From Mitsuaria sp. PDC51 (GTDB taxonomy: Bacteria; Pseudomonadota; Gammaproteobacteria; Burkholderiales; Burkholderiaceae_C): a DNA stretch of 64,000 nt. The translations under genes and the position numbers were made by a program. The stretch is taken from the NCBI RefSeq assembly GCF_900113225.1, contig NZ_FOZE01000001.1, positions 2,604,001-2,668,000 on the forward strand. The letters are read 5' to 3'. The notes below the pieces were generated by a model. It was not told the DNA's origin. It ran no database searches and saw only the letters and a list, made by a program, of their open reading frames with translations. Positions 55,754-64,000 of this stretch are shown here, one piece after another (the stretch's first letter is position 1; each line of letters opens with the position of its first letter).

Positions 55754-58700
55754 ATGGCCACCTTCGACGTCGGATCGCTCACTCCCGAGGAGATCGCAGC
55801 CCTCACCACCGCGCAGCTCGCCACGCTGACCGGGCCGGAGTGGGCCATGCTGAGCGCCGCCCAGGTGGTGGGCCTGACCACGCTGCAGGTGCATGCGCTG
55901 ACCGCGCGGCAGCTCAACTATCTGGCCTCGGGCCAGCTCGCGGCGCTGGAGCTGCAGGACGTGCAGGCGCTCAACACCGGCGCGCTGCGGACACTGACCA
56001 CCGCCTCGCTGGCCGCGCTGACCACCGACCAGATCCATGCGCTGACCACCGCGCAGATCCCGGCGCTGACGGTGGACCGGCTGCGCCGCATGGACAGCGA
56101 CCAGTTCAGCGCGCTCGACAGCGCGCAGATCGCGGCGCTGTCCTCGGTGCAGGTGCGCGGCCTGGGCAGCGCGCAGATCGGCCTGCTGAGCACCGAGGAG
56201 GTGGCCGTGTTCAGCACCGCCTCGATGCAGGTGCTCAACACGGTGCAGATCGGCGCGCTCAGCGTCGACCAGCTCAATGCCTTCAGCACCGCCCAGATCG
56301 GCGCGCTGCGCGGCAACCAGACCCGCGGCCTGAGCGGCGACCAGCTCAGCGCGCTCGGCACCGACGCGCTGCAGGCGCTGAGCACCGGCGCGATCCGCGG
56401 GCTGACCACGGCCGCGGTGTCGCAGCTGTCCTCGGACGCGGTGCAGTCGCTGGACAGCCGCCAGATCGCCGCGATGACCAGCCAGCAGTTCCGCACGCTG
56501 GGCACCGACGCGCTGGCGGCGCTGACCACCGAGCAGGCCGGCGCGCTCAACACGCTGCAGATCAAGTCGCTGAGCACGGCCCAGGTGGCCGCGCTCGAGG
56601 GCGAGGACCTGGCGGCCATCGGCACCAAGGGCCTGCGCGCGCTGAACTCGGCGCAGCTCGGCGCGCTGTCGTCCGACCAGTTCGACGCGCTCAGCTCGCG
56701 CCAGGTGCAGAGCCTGACCTCGACCCAACTGATCGGCGTGGGCAGCGAGCAGCTGCCCGCCTTCAGCACCGACGAGCTGCGCCTGCTCAGCAGCAGCGCG
56801 CTGATCGGCCTGAAGCCGGAGGTGCTGGGCGCGATGAGCGCCGAGCAGCTCGGCGCGCTCAAGACGCTGCAGATCGCGATGCTGACCACGCGCCAGCTGG
56901 CCGCGCTGGACACCGACGACCTGGCCGCGCTGTCGACCGCGCAGCTGGCCGCGCTGAGCTCCAAGCAGCTGCAGTCGCTGACGACCGAGCAGTTCCACTC
57001 GCTGGGCACCGAGGACCTGGCCGCGCTGAGCAGCGCGACGCTACGCGGGCTCACACCGGCGCAGATGGCCTCGCTGAGCTCCGAGCAGTTGGCCGTGCTG
57101 AGCGGCGCGCAGACCGGCGCGCTGACGACGGCGCAGCTGCGCGACCTGAGCGACGAACAGCTCGCCGCGCTGGGCACCGGCGCGATCCAGGCGCTGTCCA
57201 CCCGCGTGATCGCGACGCTGACCGACCACCAGCTCGGCGTGCTGAGCTCGGACCAGCTGCAGGCGCTGACCAGCAGCCAGATCCGCGCGCTGGGCACGGC
57301 GCAGCTCGCGGCGATGAGCCCGGAGGACCTGAACGCGCTGAGCACCGCGCAGTTCGCGACACTCACTTCGGCGCAGTTCCGCAGCCTGACGACCGACCAG
57401 GTGGCGCAGCTGGAGCCCGAGGATTTTGGCGCGCTGAACGCGACGGTGATCCGCTCGCTCAGCAGCGCGCAGGTGCAGGCGCTGGACGTCACCCTGGTGG
57501 CCGCCTTCAGCACCGGGCAGACCGGCGCGATGACCGCGGCGCAGGTGGCGGCGCTGACGCCGGCCCAGCTGCAGGTGCTGGCCCCGGCCTCGCTGCAGGC
57601 CATCAGCACGCTGGCGATCCGTGGCCTGAGCGCCGACCAGCTCGACGCGCTCGGCCCGACCGGCCTGGCCTCGCTGCGCGACGGTCAGCTCGCCGCGCTC
57701 AGCACGGCGCAGGTGCGCACCCTGGACCATGACAGCCTCAATGCGCTGGGCACCCATTTCGCCGCGCTGACCTCCTTCCAGCTGGCGGCGATCTCGACCG
57801 ACGAGATCGGCGCGCTCGATCCGGCGCTGCTCGCCGCCGTCAAGCCGGTCTACCTGAGCGCGCTGAGCACCGAGCAGATCCATCTGCTGAGCCGCGAGCA
57901 GGTCGGCGCCTTCGGCAGCGCGCAGACCGCGCTGCTGGGCACCGGCCAGGTCGCGGCGCTGACGCCCGCCCAGATCGACGCGCTGTCCACCGACGGCGTG
58001 CGCGGCCTGAGCGTCCAGGCCCTGCAGGGCTTCACGACCGAGCAGCTGAACGCCCTGGTGCCCGACCAGTTCGCGGCGCTGCGCACCAACCAGGTCGCCG
58101 CGCTCACCACCACGCAGATGGCCGCGCTGGAGCAGGCCGACCTGAACGCCCTGGATTCGGCGCAGTTCTCGGTCTTCTCGTCCCGGCAACTGGCGGCGCT
58201 GTCCACCGACCAGATCGCCAACCTGGAGTTCCAGGACGTGGTGGGCCTGACCACCCGCGCCCTCGCCGGATTGAGCTCGACCCAGATCGCCGCGATGAAC
58301 GGCGACAGCATCGCCTCGCTGAGCAACGCCCAGCTCGCGGCGCTGAACTCCAAGCAGCTGATGGGGCTGACGGCCGACCAGATCGACCGGCTGGGCACGG
58401 CGCAGCTGGCCAGCCTGGGCTCGCAGGCGCTGCTGGGGATGAGCAGCGACCAGTTCGGCTCGCTCGACCTGGACCAGATCGGCGCGCTGTCGGTCAAGCA
58501 GATCGCGGCGCTGAACTCGCTGCAGATCGCGGCGATGGATCCGACCGCGCTGGCGTCGCTGACGACGCTGCAGTTCGCGGCGCTGCGCTCGTCGCAGCTG
58601 GCGGGGCTGAACGCCACGCAGCTCGCGGCGCTGGAGACCCAGGACCTGGCGGTGCTGCACACGACGGCGCTCAAGGCGATGGGCTCCGACCAGATCGCGC

Positions 58701-60298
58701 TGCTGAGCGTCGACCAGGTGGCGGCGCTGCGGCCCGACCAGGTCGGCGCGCTGAGCTACCAGCAGGCGGCGGCCATGACCACCGAGCAGATCCAGGCCCT
58801 GGGCACCGCCCAGATCCTGGGCCTGACCAACGTGCAGGTGCTGGCCTGGACCAGCGACCAGATCGCCGCGCTGGACGCGCAGGACGTGGCCCTGCTGCCC
58901 GGCCGCGCGATCCGGGTGATGGACGCCGGCGACTTCGCCGGCCTCACCACCGATCAGGTCCACGCGATGACCAGCCTGCAGCTGGCCGAGATGACGACGG
59001 CGCAGCTGGCCGGCTTCGGCACCGAGGACTACGCGGCGCTGAGCTCGTCGGCCTTCCGGGCGTTGGGGACGGCGACGCTGAATGCGCTGTCGACCGAGGT
59101 CTTCGCCTCGCTCGGTTCGGACCAGGTCCACGGACTGTCGACGCAGACGCTGCGCGGGCTGCACACCGAGGCGCTCGCGGCGATGAACTCCGACGCGATC
59201 GCGGCGCTGGACAGCCACCAGGTCGCCGCGCTGAGCTCCCAGCAGGTGGCGGCGATCTCGTCCGAGGGCTTCGCGGCGATGTCCAGCGAGGACCTGGCCG
59301 CGCTGAGCCGCGACCAGGCCCGGGCGCTGACGCTGGACCAGATCCATGCGATCGGCACCGACGCGATCGTCGGCTTCGAGACCCGCGACCTGGCCGCGCT
59401 GAACATGGACCAGGTGCTGGCCTTCAGCACCGAGGCGCTGCAGGCGATGAGCGGCGCGCAGCTCGACGCGCTGTTCCTGGCCACGCCCATCCTGCTGAAC
59501 CTGGACGGCCACGGGCTGGGCACGGTGTCCGCGGCGCAGGGCGTCAGCTTCGACATGAACAACACCGGCCATGCCCAGCAGTGGGGCTGGATGGCGCAGG
59601 GCAACGGGCTGCTGGCCCGCGACCTGAACGGCAACGGCCAGATCGACTCCGGCGGCGAGCTCTTCGGCAGCGGCACCGTGCTGGCCAACGGCCATCGCGC
59701 GGCCAACGGCTACGAGGCGATGCAGGCGCTCGACGCCAACGCGGATCACGTCCTCAATGCGCAGGACGCCGCCTTCTCGCAGCTGCGGATCTGGGCCGAC
59801 GCCAATGGCAACGGCAAGACCGACGCGGGCGAGTTGAAGTCGCTGTCGGAGCTGGGCATCGTCGAGCTGGACCTGGCCGCCCGCTCGAGCGCGACCGTCG
59901 ATCACGGCAACCTGGTGGGCCTGATCTCGGGCTACAAGACCGCGGACGGCGTGACCCACCAGATGGGCGACGTCTGGTTCGCCAAGGCCAGCGACGGCAC
60001 GGCGGACGCCGCGACCGAGGCCACGGGCTCGGCCGCCCGGGCCCACCTGGCCGCGGAGGACCTGCTGGCGGCGCCCTCGGCGTCCACCACCGCCCTGCTG
60101 TCCGACGCCGCGCACACGGCCGCAGCGGCCGCTGCGGCCAGCTCGACGACGGTCGCCCCAGGCGCCGCGGCCGGGGCGGCGCCGGGCGCGGCGACAGCGC
60201 CGGACGAGACCGCCGCCACGGTCCACCACGCCGCGATGGCGGCGCTGCAGGCCACCGCCCGTCGGCTGGAAGAGGACGGCGCGGTCCCGCTGCTCTGA
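55754..60298 (+). CDS. Giant octapeptide-repeat protein 2 (1514 residues)
   Basis: Paralogue of the preceding protein. It starts MATFDVGSLTPEEIAALTTAQLATLTGPEW, matching the N-terminus of protein 1 (I-A-A-L-T...L-A-x-L-T...[DE]-W-A). Residues about 8-1240 hold about 150 octads of the same pattern but more diverged, with no obvious strict 17-octad period. From about 1241 comes the same terminal module: TPILLNLDGHG, RDLNGNGQIDSGGELFGSG, DANADHVLNAQDAAF and DANGNGKTDAGELKSLSELGI. A long Ala-rich tail ends EDGAVPLL, the same end as protein 1. No N-terminal signal peptide; secretion by a C-terminal signal is inferred. The start has no strong ribosome binding site. A glycosyltransferase gene follows after 79 nt. 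Confidence 0.88.
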   Translation: MATFDVGSLTPEEIAALTTAQLATLTGPEWAMLSAAQVVGLTTLQVHALTARQLNYLASGQLAALELQDVQALNTGALRTLTTASLAALTTDQIHALTTAQIPALTVDRLRRMDSDQFSALDSAQIAALSSVQVRGLGSAQIGLLSTEEVAVFSTASMQVLNTVQIGALSVDQLNAFSTAQIGALRGNQTRGLSGDQLSALGTDALQALSTGAIRGLTTAAVSQLSSDAVQSLDSRQIAAMTSQQFRTLGTDALAALTTEQAGALNTLQIKSLSTAQVAALEGEDLAAIGTKGLRALNSAQLGALSSDQFDALSSRQVQSLTSTQLIGVGSEQLPAFSTDELRLLSSSALIGLKPEVLGAMSAEQLGALKTLQIAMLTTRQLAALDTDDLAALSTAQLAALSSKQLQSLTTEQFHSLGTEDLAALSSATLRGLTPAQMASLSSEQLAVLSGAQTGALTTAQLRDLSDEQLAALGTGAIQALSTRVIATLTDHQLGVLSSDQLQALTSSQIRALGTAQLAAMSPEDLNALSTAQFATLTSAQFRSLTTDQVAQLEPEDFGALNATVIRSLSSAQVQALDVTLVAAFSTGQTGAMTAAQVAALTPAQLQVLAPASLQAISTLAIRGLSADQLDALGPTGLASLRDGQLAALSTAQVRTLDHDSLNALGTHFAALTSFQLAAISTDEIGALDPALLAAVKPVYLSALSTEQIHLLSREQVGAFGSAQTALLGTGQVAALTPAQIDALSTDGVRGLSVQALQGFTTEQLNALVPDQFAALRTNQVAALTTTQMAALEQADLNALDSAQFSVFSSRQLAALSTDQIANLEFQDVVGLTTRALAGLSSTQIAAMNGDSIASLSNAQLAALNSKQLMGLTADQIDRLGTAQLASLGSQALLGMSSDQFGSLDLDQIGALSVKQIAALNSLQIAAMDPTALASLTTLQFAALRSSQLAGLNATQLAALETQDLAVLHTTALKAMGSDQIALLSVDQVAALRPDQVGALSYQQAAAMTTEQIQALGTAQILGLTNVQVLAWTSDQIAALDAQDVALLPGRAIRVMDAGDFAGLTTDQVHAMTSLQLAEMTTAQLAGFGTEDYAALSSSAFRALGTATLNALSTEVFASLGSDQVHGLSTQTLRGLHTEALAAMNSDAIAALDSHQVAALSSQQVAAISSEGFAAMSSEDLAALSRDQARALTLDQIHAIGTDAIVGFETRDLAALNMDQVLAFSTEALQAMSGAQLDALFLATPILLNLDGHGLGTVSAAQGVSFDMNNTGHAQQWGWMAQGNGLLARDLNGNGQIDSGGELFGSGTVLANGHRAANGYEAMQALDANADHVLNAQDAAFSQLRIWADANGNGKTDAGELKSLSELGIVELDLAARSSATVDHGNLVGLISGYKTADGVTHQMGDVWFAKASDGTADAATEATGSAARAHLAAEDLLAAPSASTTALLSDAAHTAAAAAAASSTTVAPGAAAGAAPGAATAPDETAATVHHAAMAALQATARRLEEDGAVPLL

Positions 60299-60377
60299 CC
60301 CCTGAGCGCGGGACTGGGCCGGAGCCATCCCCCTTATCGGCGCATGCCCCCCGGGACGAGGGGACACAATCGGCCGG

Positions 60378-61532
60378 ATGAAGACACTCTGCATCGAGGG
60401 CTGGCGGGGGGTGAACCACTCCATCGCGATGGTCAACCAGAACCAGATCCTGGAGATGGTGAAGGACCCGCGGTTCGAGCTGTTCCACCGGGACGCGCCC
60501 TTCTTCATGCCGCACTGGGACAAGGGCAAGCTGGACTCGGGCTTCGCGCCCGAGGAGCGCGCCATCATCGACGCCCTGCCCGACCCCGGCGACCGGGTGA
60601 TGGATGTGCGGCTGCGCATCGCCTCGCCGGTGCGGCTGGGCGATCCGGCCGCCGCGCGCCGCAACGCGACCTTCGTCGTCACCGAGTTCGGCCTGTCCGG
60701 CAAAAGCTTCGACCCGCCCGAGATGCCGCCCGCCGCGCTGACCCAGGGCGACGACTTCGTCGTCACGCCGAGCCGCTGGTCCAAGGCCCGGCTGGTGGAC
60801 TACGGCTTCGAGGCCGACAAGGTCCTGGTCGTGCCGCACGGCTACAAGACCGACACCTTCTTCCCGATGACGCCCGAGCAGCGCCAGGCCGCCCGCGCGG
60901 CGCTGGGCATGCAGCCGCACGAGACGGTGTTCAGCAACGTCGGCGTGGCGACCTGGAACAAGGGCATCGACCTGCTGCTGCTGGCCTTCGCCGAGCTGCG
61001 CCTGCAGGGCCTGCCGGTGCGGCTGATCCTCAAGGACCACCAGGGGCTGTACGGCATCGGCGTCGAGCGCCTCTTCGCCGAACTGGCGACGCGGGCGCCG
61101 GCGCTGAACGCGCCGCAGGTGCGCGGCGGCATTTCCATCCTGTCGACCAGCCTGAACCTGCCGCAGCTGCGCTCGCTGTACGCGCTGTCCGACGCCTATG
61201 TCTCCCCCTACCGCGCCGAAGGCTTCAACCTGCCGGTGCTGGAGGCGATGGGCTGCGGCACGCATGTGATCGTCAGCGGCGGCGGCGCCACCGACGACTT
61301 CACCCCGCCCGAGCTCTGCCACCGCCTGCACAGCCGTCCCGGCACCGCGGCCGACGCGCCGCAGCCGGTCGGCGCCTTCGTCGTGCCCGACCTGGACGAC
61401 CTGCGCGAGGCCATGCTGCAGGTGGTCGAGCAGCGCCTGACGCCGGCGCCGCGCCGCGAGGCCGCCCGCCAGCGGCTGGCGCAGCGCTTCTCCTGGGGCA
61501 CGGTCACCCGGCAGTTGCTGGACCTGATGTGA
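60378..61532 (+). CDS. Glycosyltransferase family 4 next to the giant genes
   Basis: 384 residues, GT-B fold. N-terminal half: SIAMVNQNQILEMV, then ATFVVTEFGLSGKSFD, where GT4 enzymes usually have an escort loop, and DDFVVTPSRWSKARLVDYGF. The C-terminal GT4 domain starts near 185 (ETVFSNVGVATWNKGIDLLLLAF) and carries the donor motif YRAEGFNLPVLEAMGCGTHVI. No membrane helix, so cytosolic. It begins a three-gene rightward set. Its position after two Ser/Thr-repeat proteins suggests protein O-glycosylation, by inference. Confidence 0.88.
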   Translation: MKTLCIEGWRGVNHSIAMVNQNQILEMVKDPRFELFHRDAPFFMPHWDKGKLDSGFAPEERAIIDALPDPGDRVMDVRLRIASPVRLGDPAAARRNATFVVTEFGLSGKSFDPPEMPPAALTQGDDFVVTPSRWSKARLVDYGFEADKVLVVPHGYKTDTFFPMTPEQRQAARAALGMQPHETVFSNVGVATWNKGIDLLLLAFAELRLQGLPVRLILKDHQGLYGIGVERLFAELATRAPALNAPQVRGGISILSTSLNLPQLRSLYALSDAYVSPYRAEGFNLPVLEAMGCGTHVIVSGGGATDDFTPPELCHRLHSRPGTAADAPQPVGAFVVPDLDDLREAMLQVVEQRLTPAPRREAARQRLAQRFSWGTVTRQLLDLM

Positions 61533-61533
61533 C

Positions 61534-62295
61534 ATGAGCACCGCCGCCAAGCCCAGCATCGCCGTCGCCATCGTCGACACCGACCTGCATGTCCTGGCGC
61601 GCCAGGCGCTGCTGCACAGCATGCGGCAGATGGAGCTGCAGGGGCTGCCCTTCAGCCAGGTGCTGATCTATTCGGACAAGCCGGAGCTCTGGCCCGGCCT
61701 GCCGGTGATCCCGGTGCCGACGCTGCGCTCGATCGCCGAGTACAACCTGCTGATCACCCGCGAACTGGCCAAGCACCTCAGCGCCGACCATGTGCTGGTG
61801 ATCCAGTACGACGGCTTCGTGCTCAACGCCGATCAGTTTTCGCCGCACTTCCTGCATTACGACTACATCGGCGCGCCCTGGCCCAACTACGAGGTCAACG
61901 AGGTCGGCAACGGCGGCTTCTCGTGGCGCTCCCGGCGGCTGGTGCATGCGGTCGCCCAGCTGGACTACCCGGACCCGACCGAGGCCGAGGACCTCTACAT
62001 CTGCCGCACGATGCGCGAGACGCTGGAGCGCGCCGGCTGCCGCTTCGCGCCCAAGGCGATCGCCTCGCACTTCTCGGTCGAATTCCCCGCGGTGCCCTAC
62101 CCGACCTTCGGCTTCCACGGCATCTTCCACCTGCCGACGGTCTACCGCGAGATGCCGGACTTCCTGCTGGACCACCTCTCCGACCGCATCGTCAAGACGC
62201 GCAGCGGCTTCCTGCTGCCCGGCTTCCAGTCGGTGTCCCCGGCCACGGCCGAGAAGCTCCAGCAGCGCCTGGCGGCATTGAACGCGGTGTCCTGA
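61534..62295 (+). CDS. DUF5672 family protein, predicted glycosyltransferase
   Basis: 253 residues, starting one base after the GT4 stop codon, so tightly coupled. DUF5672 signatures are HVLVIQYDGFVLNADQFSPHFLHYDYIGAPWP, VGNGGFSWRSRRLVHAV, EAEDLYICRTMRETLE, HFSVEFP and FGFHG. The family is predicted to be a GT-A-like glycosyltransferase; YDGF takes the place of the DxD metal motif. In other bacteria it sits in cell-surface glycan loci. Substrate unknown. Confidence 0.85.
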   Translation: MSTAAKPSIAVAIVDTDLHVLARQALLHSMRQMELQGLPFSQVLIYSDKPELWPGLPVIPVPTLRSIAEYNLLITRELAKHLSADHVLVIQYDGFVLNADQFSPHFLHYDYIGAPWPNYEVNEVGNGGFSWRSRRLVHAVAQLDYPDPTEAEDLYICRTMRETLERAGCRFAPKAIASHFSVEFPAVPYPTFGFHGIFHLPTVYREMPDFLLDHLSDRIVKTRSGFLLPGFQSVSPATAEKLQQRLAALNAVS

Positions 62296-62356
62296 ACGCC
62301 CGCGCCCAGCCCCGCCCCTTCTTTCCAAGAACGACACGAGACCCACAAGGCCACCG

Positions 62357-63364
62357 ATGAACGCGAAGCAGCAGATCGTCATCCTGATTCCCCACGGCGT
62401 GCAGACCGGCGGGCCGGAGGCCTTGCACCAGCTGTCGGATTCGCTGATCCGCCAGGGCCACGACGCGCGCGTCTGGTACGTGCTGCCCACCGACCTGCCG
62501 GCCGTCGACGACCTGTTCCGTCGCAACGGCCTGGGCGCCGGCACGGTGCTCAAGCTGCAGCCGCGGCCCAACACCGTCGCCGACTACGAGAAGTACCAGG
62601 TGCGGCTGGCCGAGGAGATCGCGATGACGCCGGACACCTGCGTCGTCCTGGCCGAGACCTATGTGCACTGGTTGCGCTACTTCCAGCCCTGCAAGCCGAT
62701 GGTCTGGTGGCTGAGCATCGACAACGCCTTCGAGTACCTGTCGGTCAACAAGATCAACCTCAACCTGCTGCGCAGCGAGCGCGTCCTGCACACCTACCAG
62801 TCGGGCTACGCGCGCGACGTCATCCAGGCGCTGGGCTGCACCCGCACGCTGCCGCTGTCGGACTACACGCCCGGCAAGCCGGTGCCGGCCGCGGGCGAGC
62901 CGGTCTTCGAGACCGCCGCCAAGACCGACATCGCGCTCAACGCCAACCACAAGGTGGTCTACGACGTGGGCGCGATCGCCGCCCGGCTGGAGCGCGAGAA
63001 CGGCTGCAAGGTCCACCTGATTCGCGGCCTGACGCGGGCCCAGGTCTACGAGGCGCTGGGGCGCAGCAAGCTCTTCATCGACCTGGGCACCTTCCCGGGC
63101 AAGGACCGGCTGGCGCGCGAGGCGCTGATGCGCGACTGCTGCGTCTTCGCGCTGGACGTGGGCGCCGCGCGCGACTACGCGCTGCCCGACGAGTGCTACT
63201 TCAAGCCCGACCAGGTGGACCAGGTGTTTGCCGGCGCAGCCGGGCTGATGCGTGATTTCGAGCTCTACCTGGAGCTGTCTCGCCCGGCGCGGCAGGCGGT
63301 GCTGCGCGAGCGCATGGTCTTCGAGCGCGAGGTGGCCGGGCTGGCCCACGCCTTCGCCGTGTAG
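62357..63364 (+). CDS. GT-B-like glycosyltransferase-related protein
   Basis: 335 residues, 61 nt after the DUF5672 gene. The N-terminus reads as a GT-B acceptor half: IVILIPHGVQTGGPEALHQLSDSLIRQGHDARVWYV. The donor half contains RGLTRAQVYEALGRSKLFIDLGTFPGKDRLAREALMRDCCVFAL, where a retaining GT would have its E-x7-E motif, here partly altered (KDRLAREALM). Similar proteins occur beside DUF5672 genes. I read it as a glycosyltransferase of an unnamed family, with moderate certainty. The spacer to the chemotaxis gene holds nothing recognised. Confidence 0.65.
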   Translation: MNAKQQIVILIPHGVQTGGPEALHQLSDSLIRQGHDARVWYVLPTDLPAVDDLFRRNGLGAGTVLKLQPRPNTVADYEKYQVRLAEEIAMTPDTCVVLAETYVHWLRYFQPCKPMVWWLSIDNAFEYLSVNKINLNLLRSERVLHTYQSGYARDVIQALGCTRTLPLSDYTPGKPVPAAGEPVFETAAKTDIALNANHKVVYDVGAIAARLERENGCKVHLIRGLTRAQVYEALGRSKLFIDLGTFPGKDRLAREALMRDCCVFALDVGAARDYALPDECYFKPDQVDQVFAGAAGLMRDFELYLELSRPARQAVLRERMVFEREVAGLAHAFAV

Positions 63365-63475
63365 GCAATCGCCGCACACTGCCTTGCGCCGGGTGCTTCT
63401 TGAGAAGTCGCGACCCAACGCCGAAGATCAGACGGGCTGCGATGACGGCCCGGGCATCTTTCAGGGGGAACACCA

Positions 63476-64000
63476 ATGAACCTTTCAGATCTCAAGGTCA
63501 AGACCAAGCTGTGGGCGGGCTTCGGCGTGATGGCGGTGATCGTCGCCGCCGTGGCCGGCGCGGCGCTGCACTGGCTGAACCAGTCCAGTTCGCGCGTCGA
63601 GACCTACCTGCAGGGCGTGGCGGCGCGGGAGCGCCTGGTCGTCGAGCTGCAATCCGCAGCGAAGTCGCGGGCCATCTCGGCGCGCAACCTGGTGCTGGTC
63701 AGCACGCCGCAGGACCGCGCGCTGGAGCTGGAGGCGGTCACTCGTTCCCATGAGGCGGTGCAGCAGTCGCTGGACCGGCTCAAGCGGCACCTGGCCGCCG
63801 CGGCCGACGCGACCGCGCAGGACCGGGCGCTCTTCGACAAGGTCGATGCGATCGAGCAGCAGTACGGCCGGGTCGCGCTGGCGATCGTGGGCCTGGCCAA
63901 GGACGGCCAGCGCGACGAGGCCATCAGCAAGATGAACGCGGAATGCCGGCCGCTGCTGGCGGCGCTGCTGACGGCCACCGGCGACTTCATCCGCTACGAG
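63476..64000 (+). CDS. Methyl-accepting chemotaxis protein (3' truncated)
   Basis: 175 residues visible from ATG 63476 (AGGGGGA upstream). A first membrane helix (TKLWAGFGVMAVIVAAVAGAALHWL) is followed by a four-helix-bundle periplasmic ligand domain of the 4HB_MCP type (VELQSAAKSRAISARNLVLV is the typical second half of helix 1). The HAMP and signalling domains lie beyond the window. It senses a small molecule and signals to CheA. Confidence 0.85.
   Translation, partial: MNLSDLKVKTKLWAGFGVMAVIVAAVAGAALHWLNQSSSRVETYLQGVAARERLVVELQSAAKSRAISARNLVLVSTPQDRALELEAVTRSHEAVQQSLDRLKRHLAAAADATAQDRALFDKVDAIEQQYGRVALAIVGLAKDGQRDEAISKMNAECRPLLAALLTATGDFIRYE

Noticed and set aside
46173-60298. RTX toxin or CRISPR-like repeat array
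   Set aside because: No GGxGxD nonapeptides are present, only the associated C-terminal calcium module. The repeats are in-frame coding without spacers, so not CRISPR.

Overview
The window is GC-rich, densely coded bacterial chromosome. Gene content (an RND pump, a biotin-dependent propionyl-CoA carboxylase with methylmalonyl-CoA mutase, a YqjD/YqjE-type stress operon, DUF2069, Mpo1-like and PA2169-type proteins) points to a Gram-negative betaproteobacterium of the order Burkholderiales. A Roseateles/Mitsuaria-like genus is my guess from overall flavour only. I saw no rRNA, tRNA, CRISPR array or insertion sequence.

Region 1-13 kb is a stress and regulatory island. It carries a truncated hybrid histidine kinase, a PA2169-type four-helix protein, a YqjD-YqjE-YqjK-like membrane operon, a lone receiver protein, a HAD phosphatase, topoisomerase IB, an NtrC-family sigma-54 activator, a small exported protein, a GT9-like protein, a Gly/Tyr/Ser-rich low-complexity protein, a BrkB-family membrane protein and a PRC-barrel protein. 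Nearly every transcription unit here is preceded by a -24/-12 element close to GGCACG-N4-TTGC at the correct 12-nt pitch. I found no such element upstream of the start sites I inspected in the rest of the window. This looks like a locally clustered RpoN regulon with its candidate activator (6519-7994) in the middle.

Region 13-46 kb is mostly metabolic and housekeeping: O-acetylhomoserine sulfhydrylase, threonine catabolism (kbl-tdh) with a divergent XRE-cupin regulator, a GlcD-type flavoprotein, a propeller-sensor histidine kinase without a visible partner, an RND efflux pair, a GT4 plus GINT1-like pair, an MFS transporter, an inositol-phosphatase-family enzyme, CheY, and a complete propionyl-CoA to succinyl-CoA operon. 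That operon is divergent from a GntR regulator, across a perfect 18-bp palindrome.

Region 46-63.4 kb is the most unusual part. Two paralogous giant proteins (3151 and 1514 residues) consist almost entirely of an 8-residue repeat, roughly A-L-[ST]-[ST]-x-Q-[VI]-x. They total about 500 copies and end in a shared C-terminal module with EF-hand-like calcium loops and a common final GAVPL motif, as in type I secretion substrates. In the larger gene the octads form a 17-octad (408-bp) higher-order repeat. Three glycosyltransferase-type genes follow on the same strand (GT4, DUF5672, and an unassigned GT-B-like protein). I propose, as inference, a secreted or surface Ser/Thr-repeat protein system with its own glycosylation enzymes. 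The window ends inside a methyl-accepting chemotaxis protein.
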